A DNA stretch of 64,000 nucleotides from Clostridia bacterium (GCA_910574255.1 CAJTAK010000003.1:124001-188000), one strand, 5' to 3'. Positions 49,926 to 58,833 are shown, numbered from the stretch's first letter. Made by a program: numbers and translations. The notes: a model not told the origin generated them from the letters alone.

Positions 49926-50855
49926 TTAAGCCGCCTTTATCTGGAATCGGCGAGAGGAAGATACTTTTGCATAATCCCGATAAATCTCCGGCCGTTCCCT
50001 TTTGATTCTCTCTGTGTCAAGACGGGTACTTTCCACGTTGCTCCAGGAAATGCGAAAGGCTTCACTGGCCGCCTTTTCATAGTTCTTCATATGCCACTTC
50101 ACCTCCTGCTCTATCTGGCTCTGCTCCTTCTTAAGCCTGTCGATGGCTCCTATGATTTCTTCCCTTCTATGGAGTTTTTCATCAAAGCCGGAAAGCTTTA
50201 AGATATCGAATTTCTCTGCCTTTCTAAAATAATGGTTCAGAACCGCATCACAGGATTCGGAGCCATCCGGATCTGGCATGATTCCCTTCTGTACATGATT
50301 TTCCCAAAAATACTGTTCCGCCCCTATCATCTCACAGATTAGGGCATCATCCCATTCCAGCTTATGGTAAAGGAATTTCTGTCCAAGGATGACTGCGGCT
50401 ATGTACCAGGCACGCTTTCCCGTTACGGCCATGTAGTGGTAGCACTGCATGAGATAATGGAGAGGAATATTGCCATCCTTCCATTTGTCTGCGTTATAGG
50501 CGCTGGCTGTCTTGCATTCCAGACCGGCATCTTCTCCTACAACCAAACGATCAACATCCGCTATCATAAAGGGATGCTCCGTACTGCGGTACATATAGTT
50601 GGAACGGCGTACCTTTAATCCGGTAGCCTCCATAAACCGCTGTGCCACGTACTCCTCTAGGTCATGTCCCTGACGGATGGATTCATTGTCAAGCTCCTCT
50701 GATTCTGAACAAGTTTTATCCTGGTACACCTTCATGGGACTGCTGTAGGGATTCAATCCACAGATGGCTCCTGCATCAGAGCCTCCAATTCCCGTCTTGC
50801 GAAGCTTAAGCCATGCTTCCCTGCTCATTCCTGCCGTTGATATCTTGGTATACAT
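49926..50855 (-). CDS. YqaJ-family viral recombinase (exonuclease)
   Basis: A 309-residue PD-(D/E)XK exonuclease of the YqaJ/lambda-exonuclease class. Motifs are WLKLRKTGIGGSDAGAICGLNPYSSP at the N-terminus, IRQGHDLEEYVA, MIADVDRLV (active-site Asp) and GLECKTA (ExK). It degrades one strand of linear DNA to expose ends for the annealing protein. The start is 50855, 9 nt after GGAG. Together with the Rad52-like gene 95 nt away it forms a phage-style recombination pair. Confidence 0.88.
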   Translation of the reverse strand: MYTKISTAGMSREAWLKLRKTGIGGSDAGAICGLNPYSSPMKVYQDKTCSESEELDNESIRQGHDLEEYVAQRFMEATGLKVRRSNYMYRSTEHPFMIADVDRLVVGEDAGLECKTASAYNADKWKDGNIPLHYLMQCYHYMAVTGKRAWYIAAVILGQKFLYHKLEWDDALICEMIGAEQYFWENHVQKGIMPDPDGSESCDAVLNHYFRKAEKFDILKLSGFDEKLHRREEIIGAIDRLKKEQSQIEQEVKWHMKNYEKAASEAFRISWSNVESTRLDTERIKRERPEIYRDYAKVSSSRRFQIKAA

Positions 50856-50990
50856 ATCAATCCGCTCCTTTCTTCCGGACATAAAGACAGGAGCATCACC
50901 AAATGGATGCTCCCCGTCTATCTTTCTTGCCCTGTTACTATCTGTTTTTCCTATTTTCCTTATCCTACTATTTAAAGCTTCTTTTTACGG

Positions 50991-51122
50991 ATAAAAGCCT
51001 TTATAAGTCTGCATAAATTTACTTTTACCGTGATAAAGTTTATTTTTATGGTTATAAGTCTGTCTCTGTTATCATAAATCTATCCTTATAGCCATAAGTC
51101 TCCATTTAACGGTTATAAATCA
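50991..51122. repeat. Iteron-like array of ~20-21-bp repeats
   Basis: The core ATAAgTCT recurs at 50991, 51013, 51033, 51054, 51074, 51094 and 51115 (first base of ATAA), a steady period of 20-22 bases, close to two helical turns. Flanking bases also recur (TTATGGTT, TTAACGGTT). The array fills the gap between the YqaJ gene and the DUF932 gene. Regular repeats of this length in a mobile element suggest a replication-initiator or regulator binding array. Confidence 0.65.
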
Positions 51123-51145
51123 TTATAGGTCTGTATCCACCGGCT

Positions 51146-52078
51146 CTAGGCCGCCTGCACCAGCTGATAAGCTTTATCAATGATGGGATTCCCCTCTATG
51201 GTACGGCTAAAGAGGTTTTCCTTATAATTTGCCGTCCGGCGTAAGGGTTCCGCATGGGTGGCAAAGTCAGATACTGCATTAATAAAACGGTAGGCGTTCT
51301 TTCCCGTATCCTTTAAATCCGGAGCTTCAAAATACCGCTGCTTCATATCTTCTCTAAGACGCTTGATATTCCTTGCCTGCTGTAAGGTGACATCCTCCTC
51401 CATAGGGAGAAGCAGGTTGATATATTCCATTACCTTCTGGTCTGTAAGCTTCTTCATTCTTAGAGCTTCAAACTCCTTCCCAAGCTGATCCATGTAGTTC
51501 TGAGCCGTAAGAAGTGTCTCCTTTGCTTCTAAGAGCTTCCCCTTAATGTCTCCGGTATGAATCATGGACCAGGAACGCTTGGCTTCCCGCAGGGCAAGAT
51601 TCAGGGTATTATTGCACACCACACGGATGGGTGTTACAGCTACCTTCACCGCACCGGAACCGTCATGGGTGTTGGAGAACACCAGATAGGGGCTGATACG
51701 TTCTCCTGAAATCATATACTCATGGGGCATATGGGCTAGGAGCCATACCTTCCTTCCCTCCATTAAGCTTCCGGCTGTTTCATAACGGACACCCTCTCCT
51801 AAAAGCTCGTCCGTAAATGCAAAGGCTTCCTCATTCTGGATTACCTTATAGCGTTCTGTGACCACTCCAAGGGTCTTGCGGTCACTGTCACGGATATTTA
51901 CTTTATACCCCTGAACCAGTTCCTTCTGCTCCGTATACACCGGCTCCTGCAAAACCTTCCAGTTCAAGCCAGCCAGCTCCAACGCCTCCTTAGACGCCGG
52001 AGCCTCCAATACTCTAGTTCCCAGCCCGTGCCAGGGCGTTTCTCTTACATAAAACATGCTTTCAACATTTGCTGCCAT
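51146..52078 (-). CDS. DUF932 phage/plasmid-like protein
   Basis: A 310-residue DUF932 (TIGR03299-type) protein. The start region MAANVESMFYVRETPWHGLG is diagnostic, followed by YKVIQNEEAFAFTDELL and VRVVCNNTLNLAL. The family occurs on phages, plasmids and conjugative elements; its function is not known. GGAGAGG precedes the ATG at 52078. Confidence 0.85.
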   Translation of the reverse strand: MAANVESMFYVRETPWHGLGTRVLEAPASKEALELAGLNWKVLQEPVYTEQKELVQGYKVNIRDSDRKTLGVVTERYKVIQNEEAFAFTDELLGEGVRYETAGSLMEGRKVWLLAHMPHEYMISGERISPYLVFSNTHDGSGAVKVAVTPIRVVCNNTLNLALREAKRSWSMIHTGDIKGKLLEAKETLLTAQNYMDQLGKEFEALRMKKLTDQKVMEYINLLLPMEEDVTLQQARNIKRLREDMKQRYFEAPDLKDTGKNAYRFINAVSDFATHAEPLRRTANYKENLFSRTIEGNPIIDKAYQLVQAA

Positions 52079-52295
52079 ATCATTCCTCTCCTTTCCCATC
52101 ATTATTTTTTATAATCTCACCCACGACTATCAAAATGCTGCCAATAATAGTCCATATGATTGTCTCCAACTTTTTTTCTTTCTCCTTTCGCCTCAAACAA
52201 TACTTTTAGGTTCCTGATCTTCACCGTCTGGAATATGGAAGCTTAAAGTAATAAAGGAATTCCATTTCCCATTACATCAAAAAAGACAGGCTCCT

Positions 52296-52598
52296 CTAAG
52301 TCCTGTCCATGCCCTTCCACACAAAAATATCCGGATCTGAAAATACCTCCATTGTCATCAATACTCCAAGCCGGTAGCCGTAGATAAACCGTTCCTGGGC
52401 GTAATAACTGCTCTCGCTTGCCATGGTATCCATCAGCTCTTCGAAAAGCTCCTTTTCCTTCTGCCCCAGCTTTTCTTCCAATTCATCCTGCAGCTTGCTG
52501 CTTAGTTCCAAAACCTTTTGATGGTCCTTACTCCTTTTCCCCACATCTGCCTCCACTCGAAGTGCATCATTGGCCAACGCTTCTAAAATCCTCTTCAT
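52296..52598 (-). CDS. DUF6809-like small protein
   Basis: A 100-residue helical protein resembling DUF6809 proteins of Lachnospiraceae: an N-terminal MKRILEALAND, central ELEEKLGQKEKELFEELMD and C-terminal FIYGYRLGVLMTMEVF. These short proteins are frequent on mobile elements and have no known role. It precedes DUF932 by 217 nt on the same strand. The ribosome site is weak. Confidence 0.65.
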   Translation of the reverse strand: MKRILEALANDALRVEADVGKRSKDHQKVLELSSKLQDELEEKLGQKEKELFEELMDTMASESSYYAQERFIYGYRLGVLMTMEVFSDPDIFVWKGMDRT

Positions 52599-52667
52599 TG
52601 GTTCTTGTATTTATTCCCCTTTCTCATTATTTTATATAGCCTCCTTTCCTAAAGTTTTCAGAAATTT

Positions 52668-52694
52668 AGGCAGAGAGCTTCTTGCCCTCTGCCT
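52668..52694 (-). terminator. Terminator hairpin downstream of the uncharacterised cassette
   Basis: AGGCAGAG (52668-52675) pairs with CTCTGCCT (52687-52694) with additional inner pairs; AAATTTCTG follows on the minus strand. It lies just past the 211-aa gene and would separate the cassette from the DUF6809/DUF932 genes. Confidence 0.65.
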
Positions 52695-52755
52695 ATTCAT
52701 AAATATAATATATCAGTAATTAAATTGCTTTTTACAGAACTCCCATTAGATTATC

Positions 52756-53391
52756 CTATCTATCTTTCATTTCTATCCCATTTGCTTCAATGATCATAAA
52801 AGTACCCTTTTCAAAGTCTACAATCATTTTTTGGGTTTGGTCTTCTACATTTAATAAATCAAACGCATGTTGAACCGTTAGTGAATCAATCAGAATCCCA
52901 TAATTCTCTGGGTTCTGGTACTTTTTAATATCCGGAATCTCTACATCTTCTAGATCATCATAATCCTTTAAATCCGGAAGCTTAAAGAATCGTACTAATG
53001 CTGTTTGTGCGATTCTCTCTTCTTTACTCCATAAAACAAGTCCTTCCTTTAATTTACCCTGATACATCATAATCACTGACATTGCAATTTTTGATCCAGT
53101 TCTTGCTGCCCTCCAGATTTCTGTGTTTTTATGAATTTTTTCCAGACTATCGCACGTTTTGCTATTATTGTCCAGATATGTTTGTAAATCTGGATACGGC
53201 TCCGCATTGACAGAACAAAAACTTGCGAGATCAATGGTTTCAGGATAAGTCATTAATGCTCGAATCCCCTCTCGTTCCTTCTCACTTCTCACTTTTTCTT
53301 TTGAAAGAAAACTATCAAGTTTTTTCTGCTCAATCTTTGCACTTGTGTTATAGTACACTTGACGTATACCATCAGCAATTCCTAAATACAT
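52756..53391 (-). CDS. Uncharacterised 211-aa protein of the mobile-element cassette
   Basis: A soluble-looking protein with no domain I recognise. The N-terminal half is basic and helical (AKIEQKKLDSFLSKEKVRSEKERE); the middle includes a hydrophobic patch ARTGSKIAMSVIMMYQGKL; the C-terminus is acidic (KLPDLKDYDDLEDVEIPDIKKY). GGGGGG lies 9 nt before the ATG. It is 133 nt after the YkgJ-type gene on the same strand and ends in a terminator, so it may be the last gene of the cassette. Confidence 0.55.
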   Translation of the reverse strand: MYLGIADGIRQVYYNTSAKIEQKKLDSFLSKEKVRSEKEREGIRALMTYPETIDLASFCSVNAEPYPDLQTYLDNNSKTCDSLEKIHKNTEIWRAARTGSKIAMSVIMMYQGKLKEGLVLWSKEERIAQTALVRFFKLPDLKDYDDLEDVEIPDIKKYQNPENYGILIDSLTVQHAFDLLNVEDQTQKMIVDFEKGTFMIIEANGIEMKDR

Positions 53392-53524
53392 ACATCATTT
53401 CCCCCCTGCCTGATCATGGATATAATATATAATTGCAGATTCCCATGCTTACAATTTATTCCTAAATTCCACCTACTCATTCACTACAGTGTAACCACTT
53501 TCTGTATACATCCATTTTTAACCG

Positions 53525-53782
53525 TCATCTTCTTAATTTCTTCAAACGTTCACAACCCTTTTCATTTAAATGATAAAATTCTTCACGGCTAAATTGATCT
53601 GCATAATATTTTTCATACATAACATCCACACGGCAAATTTCTGGTCTCTTTTCATAAATGGAGCACTTATTATCTTTTAAATAAATGCAGATACCAAAAC
53701 CATTATCAAAATTTATAAGCTGTGGAATTAGATTAATATGCTTACAGCATTCTCCACATTGACTGCATTGAAACTTTATCAT
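53525..53782 (-). CDS. YkgJ-type cysteine-cluster protein
   Basis: An 85-residue protein with the cluster CSQCGECC near the N-terminus and CSIYEKRPEICR in the middle, the pattern of the YkgJ (CxxCxxCC) family proposed to chelate zinc or iron. The start is the ATG at 53782, four bases after the stop of the 333-aa glycine-zipper protein, so translation is coupled. Members of this family modify or cap metals in otherwise unknown ways. Its fixed place beside the membrane protein suggests a joint role. Confidence 0.8.
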   Translation of the reverse strand: MIKFQCSQCGECCKHINLIPQLINFDNGFGICIYLKDNKCSIYEKRPEICRVDVMYEKYYADQFSREEFYHLNEKGCERLKKLRR

Positions 53783-53786
53783 TAGC

Positions 53787-54788
53787 TTACTCTGCTTCAA
53801 TTAATGCTTGAATCTTTTCTGCTGTCTCTTCGGCTTCTAAAGCCAATTCTCCATTCTCCATCAAAATTGGTGTATCAAGTATGGCTTTTAATGCTCCTGC
53901 AATAGAAAGTGCTTTCGCAATTACTTGCTTCTGTTCTGCAGAATACCTGCTATAATCTGTCCCTGCATTTGTAATTATTTGTTCCATTTCATACACCAGT
54001 GGGCCAAACAATACATCCAATTTTATCAACAAACGATTAAACATATCTGCTCGTAAACGGATTCCATTGCAAAGCACCCCTGCCGCTTCCATTTCTGTCT
54101 TATATTCTTTTGCTTTGGCAAGGTTTGAATATGCCGCATCCTTATTTGCACTTGCCTTTGCTCCCATCACAAATCCCATCACAGCTAGCGCTGGCCCTGC
54201 AACAAGACCTCCCAGCACTGCAGTTCCACCAGCCATTCCAAGCCCTCCAACAGACAAGGCGCCTCCTCCCAAAAAAGCAAGTGTAGCGTTCGTAGCTGCC
54301 GCTCCACTTAAAGATGCAATTGCTGTACCTGTAGATGCCGCTCCGAATGTCATTGCACCTCCATATGCTCCAAACGCTGTAATAGCTCCCAATGCGGCAC
54401 CTCCAGCAGTTCCACCAAGCAAGGATGAGGCCATTTCTCCAAGTTGTTTTAATTCTCCAAAGGACTGCACATCCAAATGAAAATTCTGCAGTTCATCTAG
54501 CCCTATAGATTCCAACAACTCAACATTATGTATTTTTTCAAAAGAAAAGATAAACGGCTTAATACTGTTATCCAGCACCCTAAGTTTTTTCTGTCCAAGA
54601 TTAGCAATAGCCTCTCCACTTTCCGCCCGTCTAATATTTATTTCCCTTGTTGCTCCTTCAATAATTTCCTTTGCTCTTGTATTTGTATCATTTGCCTTGT
54701 TTTGATCGACTCCTGCCTTAATTGTTTTTGCAATACCAACTGTTCCTGTCAGTCCCCCAAACCCTATCAATAAAAATGGAATTGGCAT
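53787..54788 (-). CDS. Glycine-zipper membrane protein of unknown function (333 aa)
   Basis: It opens with a hydrophobic helix (PFLLIGFGGLTGTVGIAK), has a soluble stretch to about residue 120, a long Gly/Ala-rich segment (about 122-215) made of small-residue helices of glycine-zipper type, and a helical C-terminus. Such zippers pack in membranes and can form pores or oligomers. It follows the TerB-like gene by 2 nt and is coupled to the YkgJ-type gene. I know no named family for the full protein. Confidence 0.6.
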   Translation of the reverse strand: MPIPFLLIGFGGLTGTVGIAKTIKAGVDQNKANDTNTRAKEIIEGATREINIRRAESGEAIANLGQKKLRVLDNSIKPFIFSFEKIHNVELLESIGLDELQNFHLDVQSFGELKQLGEMASSLLGGTAGGAALGAITAFGAYGGAMTFGAASTGTAIASLSGAAATNATLAFLGGGALSVGGLGMAGGTAVLGGLVAGPALAVMGFVMGAKASANKDAAYSNLAKAKEYKTEMEAAGVLCNGIRLRADMFNRLLIKLDVLFGPLVYEMEQIITNAGTDYSRYSAEQKQVIAKALSIAGALKAILDTPILMENGELALEAEETAEKIQALIEAE

Positions 54789-54790
54789 AT

Positions 54791-55369
54791 CTATACCTCC
54801 TTACATGCATTTTTTAGTGTTAATTCTATACTCTTTTTAAGCCTTTCCATATCTCTATCCGCTTCTTCAATAACCTCTCGAATTGAATCATAAGGTTTAG
54901 ATGTTGTCTTAATCCAATCCTTCTGTTTGGTTAATGCCAGCATTGTATCTGCTATATCCAGCATTTCAAATAATAATTGTTCGCCAATTTCCCAATGTTC
55001 TGCCAAGAAATCAATAACGTTTCTTTCTGATTCAGAAAAGTCTTTGTCCGCATATCCCAAATTAATTAAATTCCAAATCACATAAATCTGTTTTTGTTTA
55101 TCACTCTTGAGGCGCTGCCAATCACCATATCCTCTAACATCATCTTCCAGCAAAGCGTAAAGGACTTTCTTCACTCGCATCGAACAATCTTTTCCGCTTG
55201 TATCTACTGCCAATTCACATTCTCTTGCTATTTTAGACATATCGTCTTGCCCAACATCCATCCCTTTACATATCTGTACAAACTTGTCAAGCTCTTCACT
55301 GGTACACCTCCCATCTGACATCATAAAATAATAAAATACTTTTAACTGCTCTTCTTCTACTTTCCTCAT
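54791..55369 (-). CDS. TerB-like domain protein
   Basis: A 192-residue acidic helical protein. The start FYYFMMSDGRCTSEELDKFVQIC and the second block NLINLGYADKDFSESERNVIDFLAEHW look like the two repeats of a TerB/DjlA-type fold, each with the acidic metal-side motif DGxxxxEE or DxDFSESE. TerB proteins associate with membranes in tellurite and phage stress. The start is the ATG at 55369, 6 nt after AGGAGG. It sits between the 509-aa and 333-aa hydrophobic proteins, with gaps of 16 and 2 nt. Confidence 0.65.
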   Translation of the reverse strand: MRKVEEEQLKVFYYFMMSDGRCTSEELDKFVQICKGMDVGQDDMSKIARECELAVDTSGKDCSMRVKKVLYALLEDDVRGYGDWQRLKSDKQKQIYVIWNLINLGYADKDFSESERNVIDFLAEHWEIGEQLLFEMLDIADTMLALTKQKDWIKTTSKPYDSIREVIEEADRDMERLKKSIELTLKNACKEV

Positions 55370-55385
55370 AATCATCCTCCTGTAC

Positions 55386-56915
55386 TTATATTTTAATAGT
55401 CAAATCACTTTTCATTAGTTGTTCAAACTCATCAAAGTCTGAAAACTGCGGCTTTCTTCCCAAATGTTCACTAATTGAATTTACCTCAGAAATAAATCCA
55501 TCTATATCTCCAATATCCAAAGATGCTTTTATTCCGTCAAATGCCTCATGAAATAATGCCATATTAGAGACTAGATATTTTTTAATAATATCCTCTATTT
55601 CCGCTCGATACTCCTTCATCAATTTTATATGCCCTTCACACTCCTTTTCTATTTGTATTCTTTCCTCATGTGCCATTTCTGCCTCCTTGAGAGAACTCAT
55701 TAGTATCCCATAGCTTGCTGATGAAATGGCATAGCCAATCATTCCTCCAATCATCCCCCCTACAACAGGTATAGGAATCGCTGCCTGTCCAATCATCATA
55801 AACAAGGAGGAAGAAAGTATTCCTGTCCCTTGTTCGCCCAATTGTTCCAAACATTCTACCCCACTTATATCACCGCTGAAATAGCGCCCCATGGTTTTTC
55901 CTACACTTAATGTTACGGCCACTGCTACTGCTGGAAAATTTGTTTTTGATAAAATACGCACGCTTTCCGTCCCGGCATTCTGCATCCATCCTTTTACAGC
56001 AGAACCCACAAACCCAGTCCCATATCCGACTGCAGTCGCTGTCATTGTATCTCCTGCCACATCAAAAACAGCATCCTCAGCCTCCTTCTCTCCTTTTACT
56101 ACAGCTACTATATTTTGTACAATTGATACACTGCTTCCAATCACTGCACCCGCCTTAGCTGTCTCTATCCCTGCCCTATGCGAAACCTGTGCAATGCTCT
56201 TCATTGTAGACAACTCCGGATGCATCCTCGCAAACAACGCATCCTCATTTGATACGGAACTTTTTTCTAAATTTTGTTTAATTTTTTTATATTTTTCAAG
56301 CTGTTTCTCTAATCGCTCTGCCCTCTCTGTATTCCCTAAATTCTTTTGATTGTCTATCTGTTTCTGAATATTTTTTATGGTTCTATCAGCTTCATCCCTA
56401 ATTCCATCATAATAATCGGAAGGAACCTCCAACTTCACGTCATTGTCCAAATATTTTTCAAATTTTTTAGAAGCCAGCTTATTTAATGCTTCCTTTGGAT
56501 TGGAACCCACAAATTTCATTTGAATTCCTGAGCCTGGAATCACATTACCATTTGCATCCAACTCTTTGAAATCAAATAATGGATCATTCACACTTCCCAA
56601 ATCATCTGTTCTGATCTTACGGATATCTGAGCGATTTATAATGTTCTCCGTATTTGTATTTGCAACCTCTTTTACTTCTGCTGAAAATCCAGCCTGTTGC
56701 TTATAATTTTGCTTTGCATAATTTGGATTGATTGAAGATTTAGCAATTTCCTTTAAGCTTCGTTCCAACTGTCTTGCATTTTCATAGTCAATTCCTGTAT
56801 ATGCCACTATGTGTTCTTTTACAGCAGTTCCATATCTCTGCACACTTTCTGTTGATGCACCCACTATAGCCGCATGAAGAGCCTCCTTCTTTTGTTCCTT
56901 TTTTTCATTGCTCAT
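55386..56915 (-). CDS. 509-aa hydrophobic protein with a conserved-looking N-terminal domain, unknown
   Basis: Three parts can be seen. Residues 75-175 form a compact soluble block (AGFSAEVKEVANTNTEN, RTDDLGSVNDPLFDF, GSGIQMKFVG) with many charged residues, suggestive of an enzyme or toxin-like domain. Residues 176-230 are a coiled coil. Residues 245-410 hold several Gly/Ala-rich hydrophobic helices (including PVVGGMIGGMIGYAISSA), and a helical tail follows. GGGGGG precedes the ATG. It is the first gene of a tight three-gene run with TerB-like and glycine-zipper proteins. I recognise no family. Confidence 0.6.
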   Translation of the reverse strand: MSNEKKEQKKEALHAAIVGASTESVQRYGTAVKEHIVAYTGIDYENARQLERSLKEIAKSSINPNYAKQNYKQQAGFSAEVKEVANTNTENIINRSDIRKIRTDDLGSVNDPLFDFKELDANGNVIPGSGIQMKFVGSNPKEALNKLASKKFEKYLDNDVKLEVPSDYYDGIRDEADRTIKNIQKQIDNQKNLGNTERAERLEKQLEKYKKIKQNLEKSSVSNEDALFARMHPELSTMKSIAQVSHRAGIETAKAGAVIGSSVSIVQNIVAVVKGEKEAEDAVFDVAGDTMTATAVGYGTGFVGSAVKGWMQNAGTESVRILSKTNFPAVAVAVTLSVGKTMGRYFSGDISGVECLEQLGEQGTGILSSSLFMMIGQAAIPIPVVGGMIGGMIGYAISSASYGILMSSLKEAEMAHEERIQIEKECEGHIKLMKEYRAEIEDIIKKYLVSNMALFHEAFDGIKASLDIGDIDGFISEVNSISEHLGRKPQFSDFDEFEQLMKSDLTIKI

Positions 56916-56994
56916 CTCTCTCCCCCCAGTATAGAATCAAAGAGCTTTATTATGCCAAATGTACCAAAAACCTTTTTATTACCATTATTTCAAA

Positions 56995-57447
56995 TTAATT
57001 TTGATAAACAGTAATCATTCTTTCAAAAAAATCTACTAATTTTTCTGGTTCCAATCCAGGTGAAATAGGAATGGAAAGCTTTCCTCCATTTTTCCCTTTT
57101 ATTTGAATCTCATGTCTCTTTTTGTTCAATGTCTGTATATTTACATAATTCATGCTTTTAGATCTTTTAATTATACCTGGCACGCTGCAAAAAATGCTGG
57201 TAGCTGTAAATAGAATTGTCTGAACAGTATATAGTGGCAAAACCGGCCCTGTACAAACCATACTTCTTAAATCAACGTTCAAATAATACAACAAAATTTC
57301 ATCCGGATCTATTGCTTCTGCTATTTGTCTTGATATCTTCTTCTTTTTCCTCCAATCCATGTTTGTCCCTAACACATAATTTTTAGAATCTACTCTCCCA
57401 TAAAATTTTAATACTTCTTTTTCCGCTTCCCTTTGTCTTGTCTCCAC
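56995..57447 (-). CDS. Uncharacterised 150-aa protein, possible PH-like fold
   Basis: A 150-residue protein starting with GTG at 57447, with AAGG 9 nt upstream. It has a hydrophobic middle (LPLYTVQTILFTATSIFCSVPGI) flanked by beta-rich segments; EILLYYLNVDL and HEIQIKGKNGGKLSIPI then a C-terminal helix ERMITVY resemble a bacterial PH-like module. It lies between the 509-aa gene (79 nt downstream) and the WYL regulator. The role is unknown. Confidence 0.5.
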   Translation of the reverse strand: METRQREAEKEVLKFYGRVDSKNYVLGTNMDWRKKKKISRQIAEAIDPDEILLYYLNVDLRSMVCTGPVLPLYTVQTILFTATSIFCSVPGIIKRSKSMNYVNIQTLNKKRHEIQIKGKNGGKLSIPISPGLEPEKLVDFFERMITVYQN

Positions 57448-57510
57448 CTTGTTCTACCTTTCTTTTCTTCTATTCATTGCTAAACATTCAAGCTTTTTAT
57501 CAAAAATTTA

Positions 57511-58470
57511 TTAAATAGCTTTGCTACTAATCCCTTTCACCCACTCCCCCTGGCTCCTAAGCCACATGTCAATCCCATCTCCAAACACCTCCGCTTGGAT
57601 CTCCCAGCCTTCCTCATCCTTAGACAATACCTTTGCCGTTGGCAGCTTGTCCAAGATTGCACTCACATCATACCCCACATATTTAAATTGAATCCGCTTA
57701 AGCTTCCCACCATACATAAACTGAATCCGTTTTCGGAACTCTCCTTCTTCAAAACGGTCTTTGTAAGGAATCTTAAAATGCTCCTCCAATATCCGGCAGC
57801 TCTGTATCCGGTCTATCCGGTAAATCGTAGGATATGGATCTTCCTTATAAGGAGCCTTTTTCTCACTGTCTGTATCTGTTATGTAAGCAGCCAGATAAAA
57901 ATAATACTCCGAAAACATGACAGCCGCCGGCTTCACCTTCCGAAAAACTGTCTTATTATCCTTGGGCCTATAGTATTCCAGTTCCAGATACCAGCTTTCC
58001 TTGACAGCTCTCCCTATCTCCCACAGCACATCAAGAGAAGCTGGTTTATGGCTCAGCTCCGTATAATGATACCTCTCATTTAAAAGAAGCTCTTCTACCA
58101 TCCTCCGGTTCTGCTCCGGCAGACAGCACTCCAACAGCTTGTCCAGCATTGCGTTAATCTGAATCTTTGTAAAAGCCCTGCTGTCCAAAAGGATCTTACA
58201 CAAGGCTAGCACCTCGGAATTGGAAAGAGCCATCTGGGAGCCATGTTCCAGGCGGTATCCATTTTCCTTGTGGTCATATATCACATGGTTCAAATAACCC
58301 GTATCAAGACTTTCCCTCTCCACAAAATCACGAATCATTTCAATATCCCTCTGGATACTGCGCTCGCTAACTCCAAAGTGCATAGCCAGCTGTTTCTTGT
58401 TGAGGGTCAACCCATTTGCCAACTGTGCATAGATGAATAAAAGCCGTTCATTTTTGCTTCCCTGCTCCAT
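57511..58470 (-). CDS. WYL-domain transcriptional regulator
   Basis: A 319-residue regulator with an N-terminal HTH (NGLTLNKKQLAMHFGVSERSIQRDIEMIRDF), a WYL domain (about 160-235: YLELEYYRPKDNKTVFRKVKPAAVMFSEYYFYLAAY, IYRIDRIQSCRIL) and a WCX-like C-terminus (KRIQFKYVGYDVSAIL). WYL regulators sense nucleic acid or nucleotide signals and often govern phage-defence loci. It is the first gene upstream of the uncharacterised cassette on the same strand. AGGAGG lies 7 nt before the ATG. Confidence 0.88.
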   Translation of the reverse strand: MEQGSKNERLLFIYAQLANGLTLNKKQLAMHFGVSERSIQRDIEMIRDFVERESLDTGYLNHVIYDHKENGYRLEHGSQMALSNSEVLALCKILLDSRAFTKIQINAMLDKLLECCLPEQNRRMVEELLLNERYHYTELSHKPASLDVLWEIGRAVKESWYLELEYYRPKDNKTVFRKVKPAAVMFSEYYFYLAAYITDTDSEKKAPYKEDPYPTIYRIDRIQSCRILEEHFKIPYKDRFEEGEFRKRIQFMYGGKLKRIQFKYVGYDVSAILDKLPTAKVLSKDEEGWEIQAEVFGDGIDMWLRSQGEWVKGISSKAI

Positions 58471-58515
58471 ATCTGCTCCTCCTAAAAATATCTCCTACTT
58501 GGTTTATGAAGAGCC

Positions 58516-58833
58516 TTATACTCTTCCTAAAACCGCATCCCGGCAAAGCTTGAAATACTTTTTCCCTAAAAAAATATTTCTTGAAAAGATAGCCTTTTTC
58601 TTTTTAGGTTTTTGCACAGGCTTCTTTGCGGCGTCTTCCATTTTCTCTATAATCTCATTACAGGTTTCCCATTCTTCATCCAGCCTTTTTCTTCTGTAAT
58701 CGGTAATGGCTTGAAGGCTCTCCCTCTTTTGATTGCGCATTTTGATTACCTTGTAATGTGATTTTATACACCCTAGATTGAAAAATATTGTGAAAGCGGC
58801 TGTAAGAACTGCTCCTTTGCTAATTCTCTCCAT
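58516..58833 (-). CDS. Small single-helix membrane protein with a basic tail
   Basis: A 105-residue protein with a hydrophobic segment near the N-terminus (KGAVLTAAFTIFFNLGCI), a charged coiled middle and a strongly basic tail (KKPVQKPKKKKAIF). GGGAGG lies 8 nt before the ATG. It is 45 nt upstream of the WYL gene and 14 nt after another small membrane protein, likely in one transcript. Not recognised. Confidence 0.55.
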   Translation of the reverse strand: MERISKGAVLTAAFTIFFNLGCIKSHYKVIKMRNQKRESLQAITDYRRKRLDEEWETCNEIIEKMEDAAKKPVQKPKKKKAIFSRNIFLGKKYFKLCRDAVLGRV

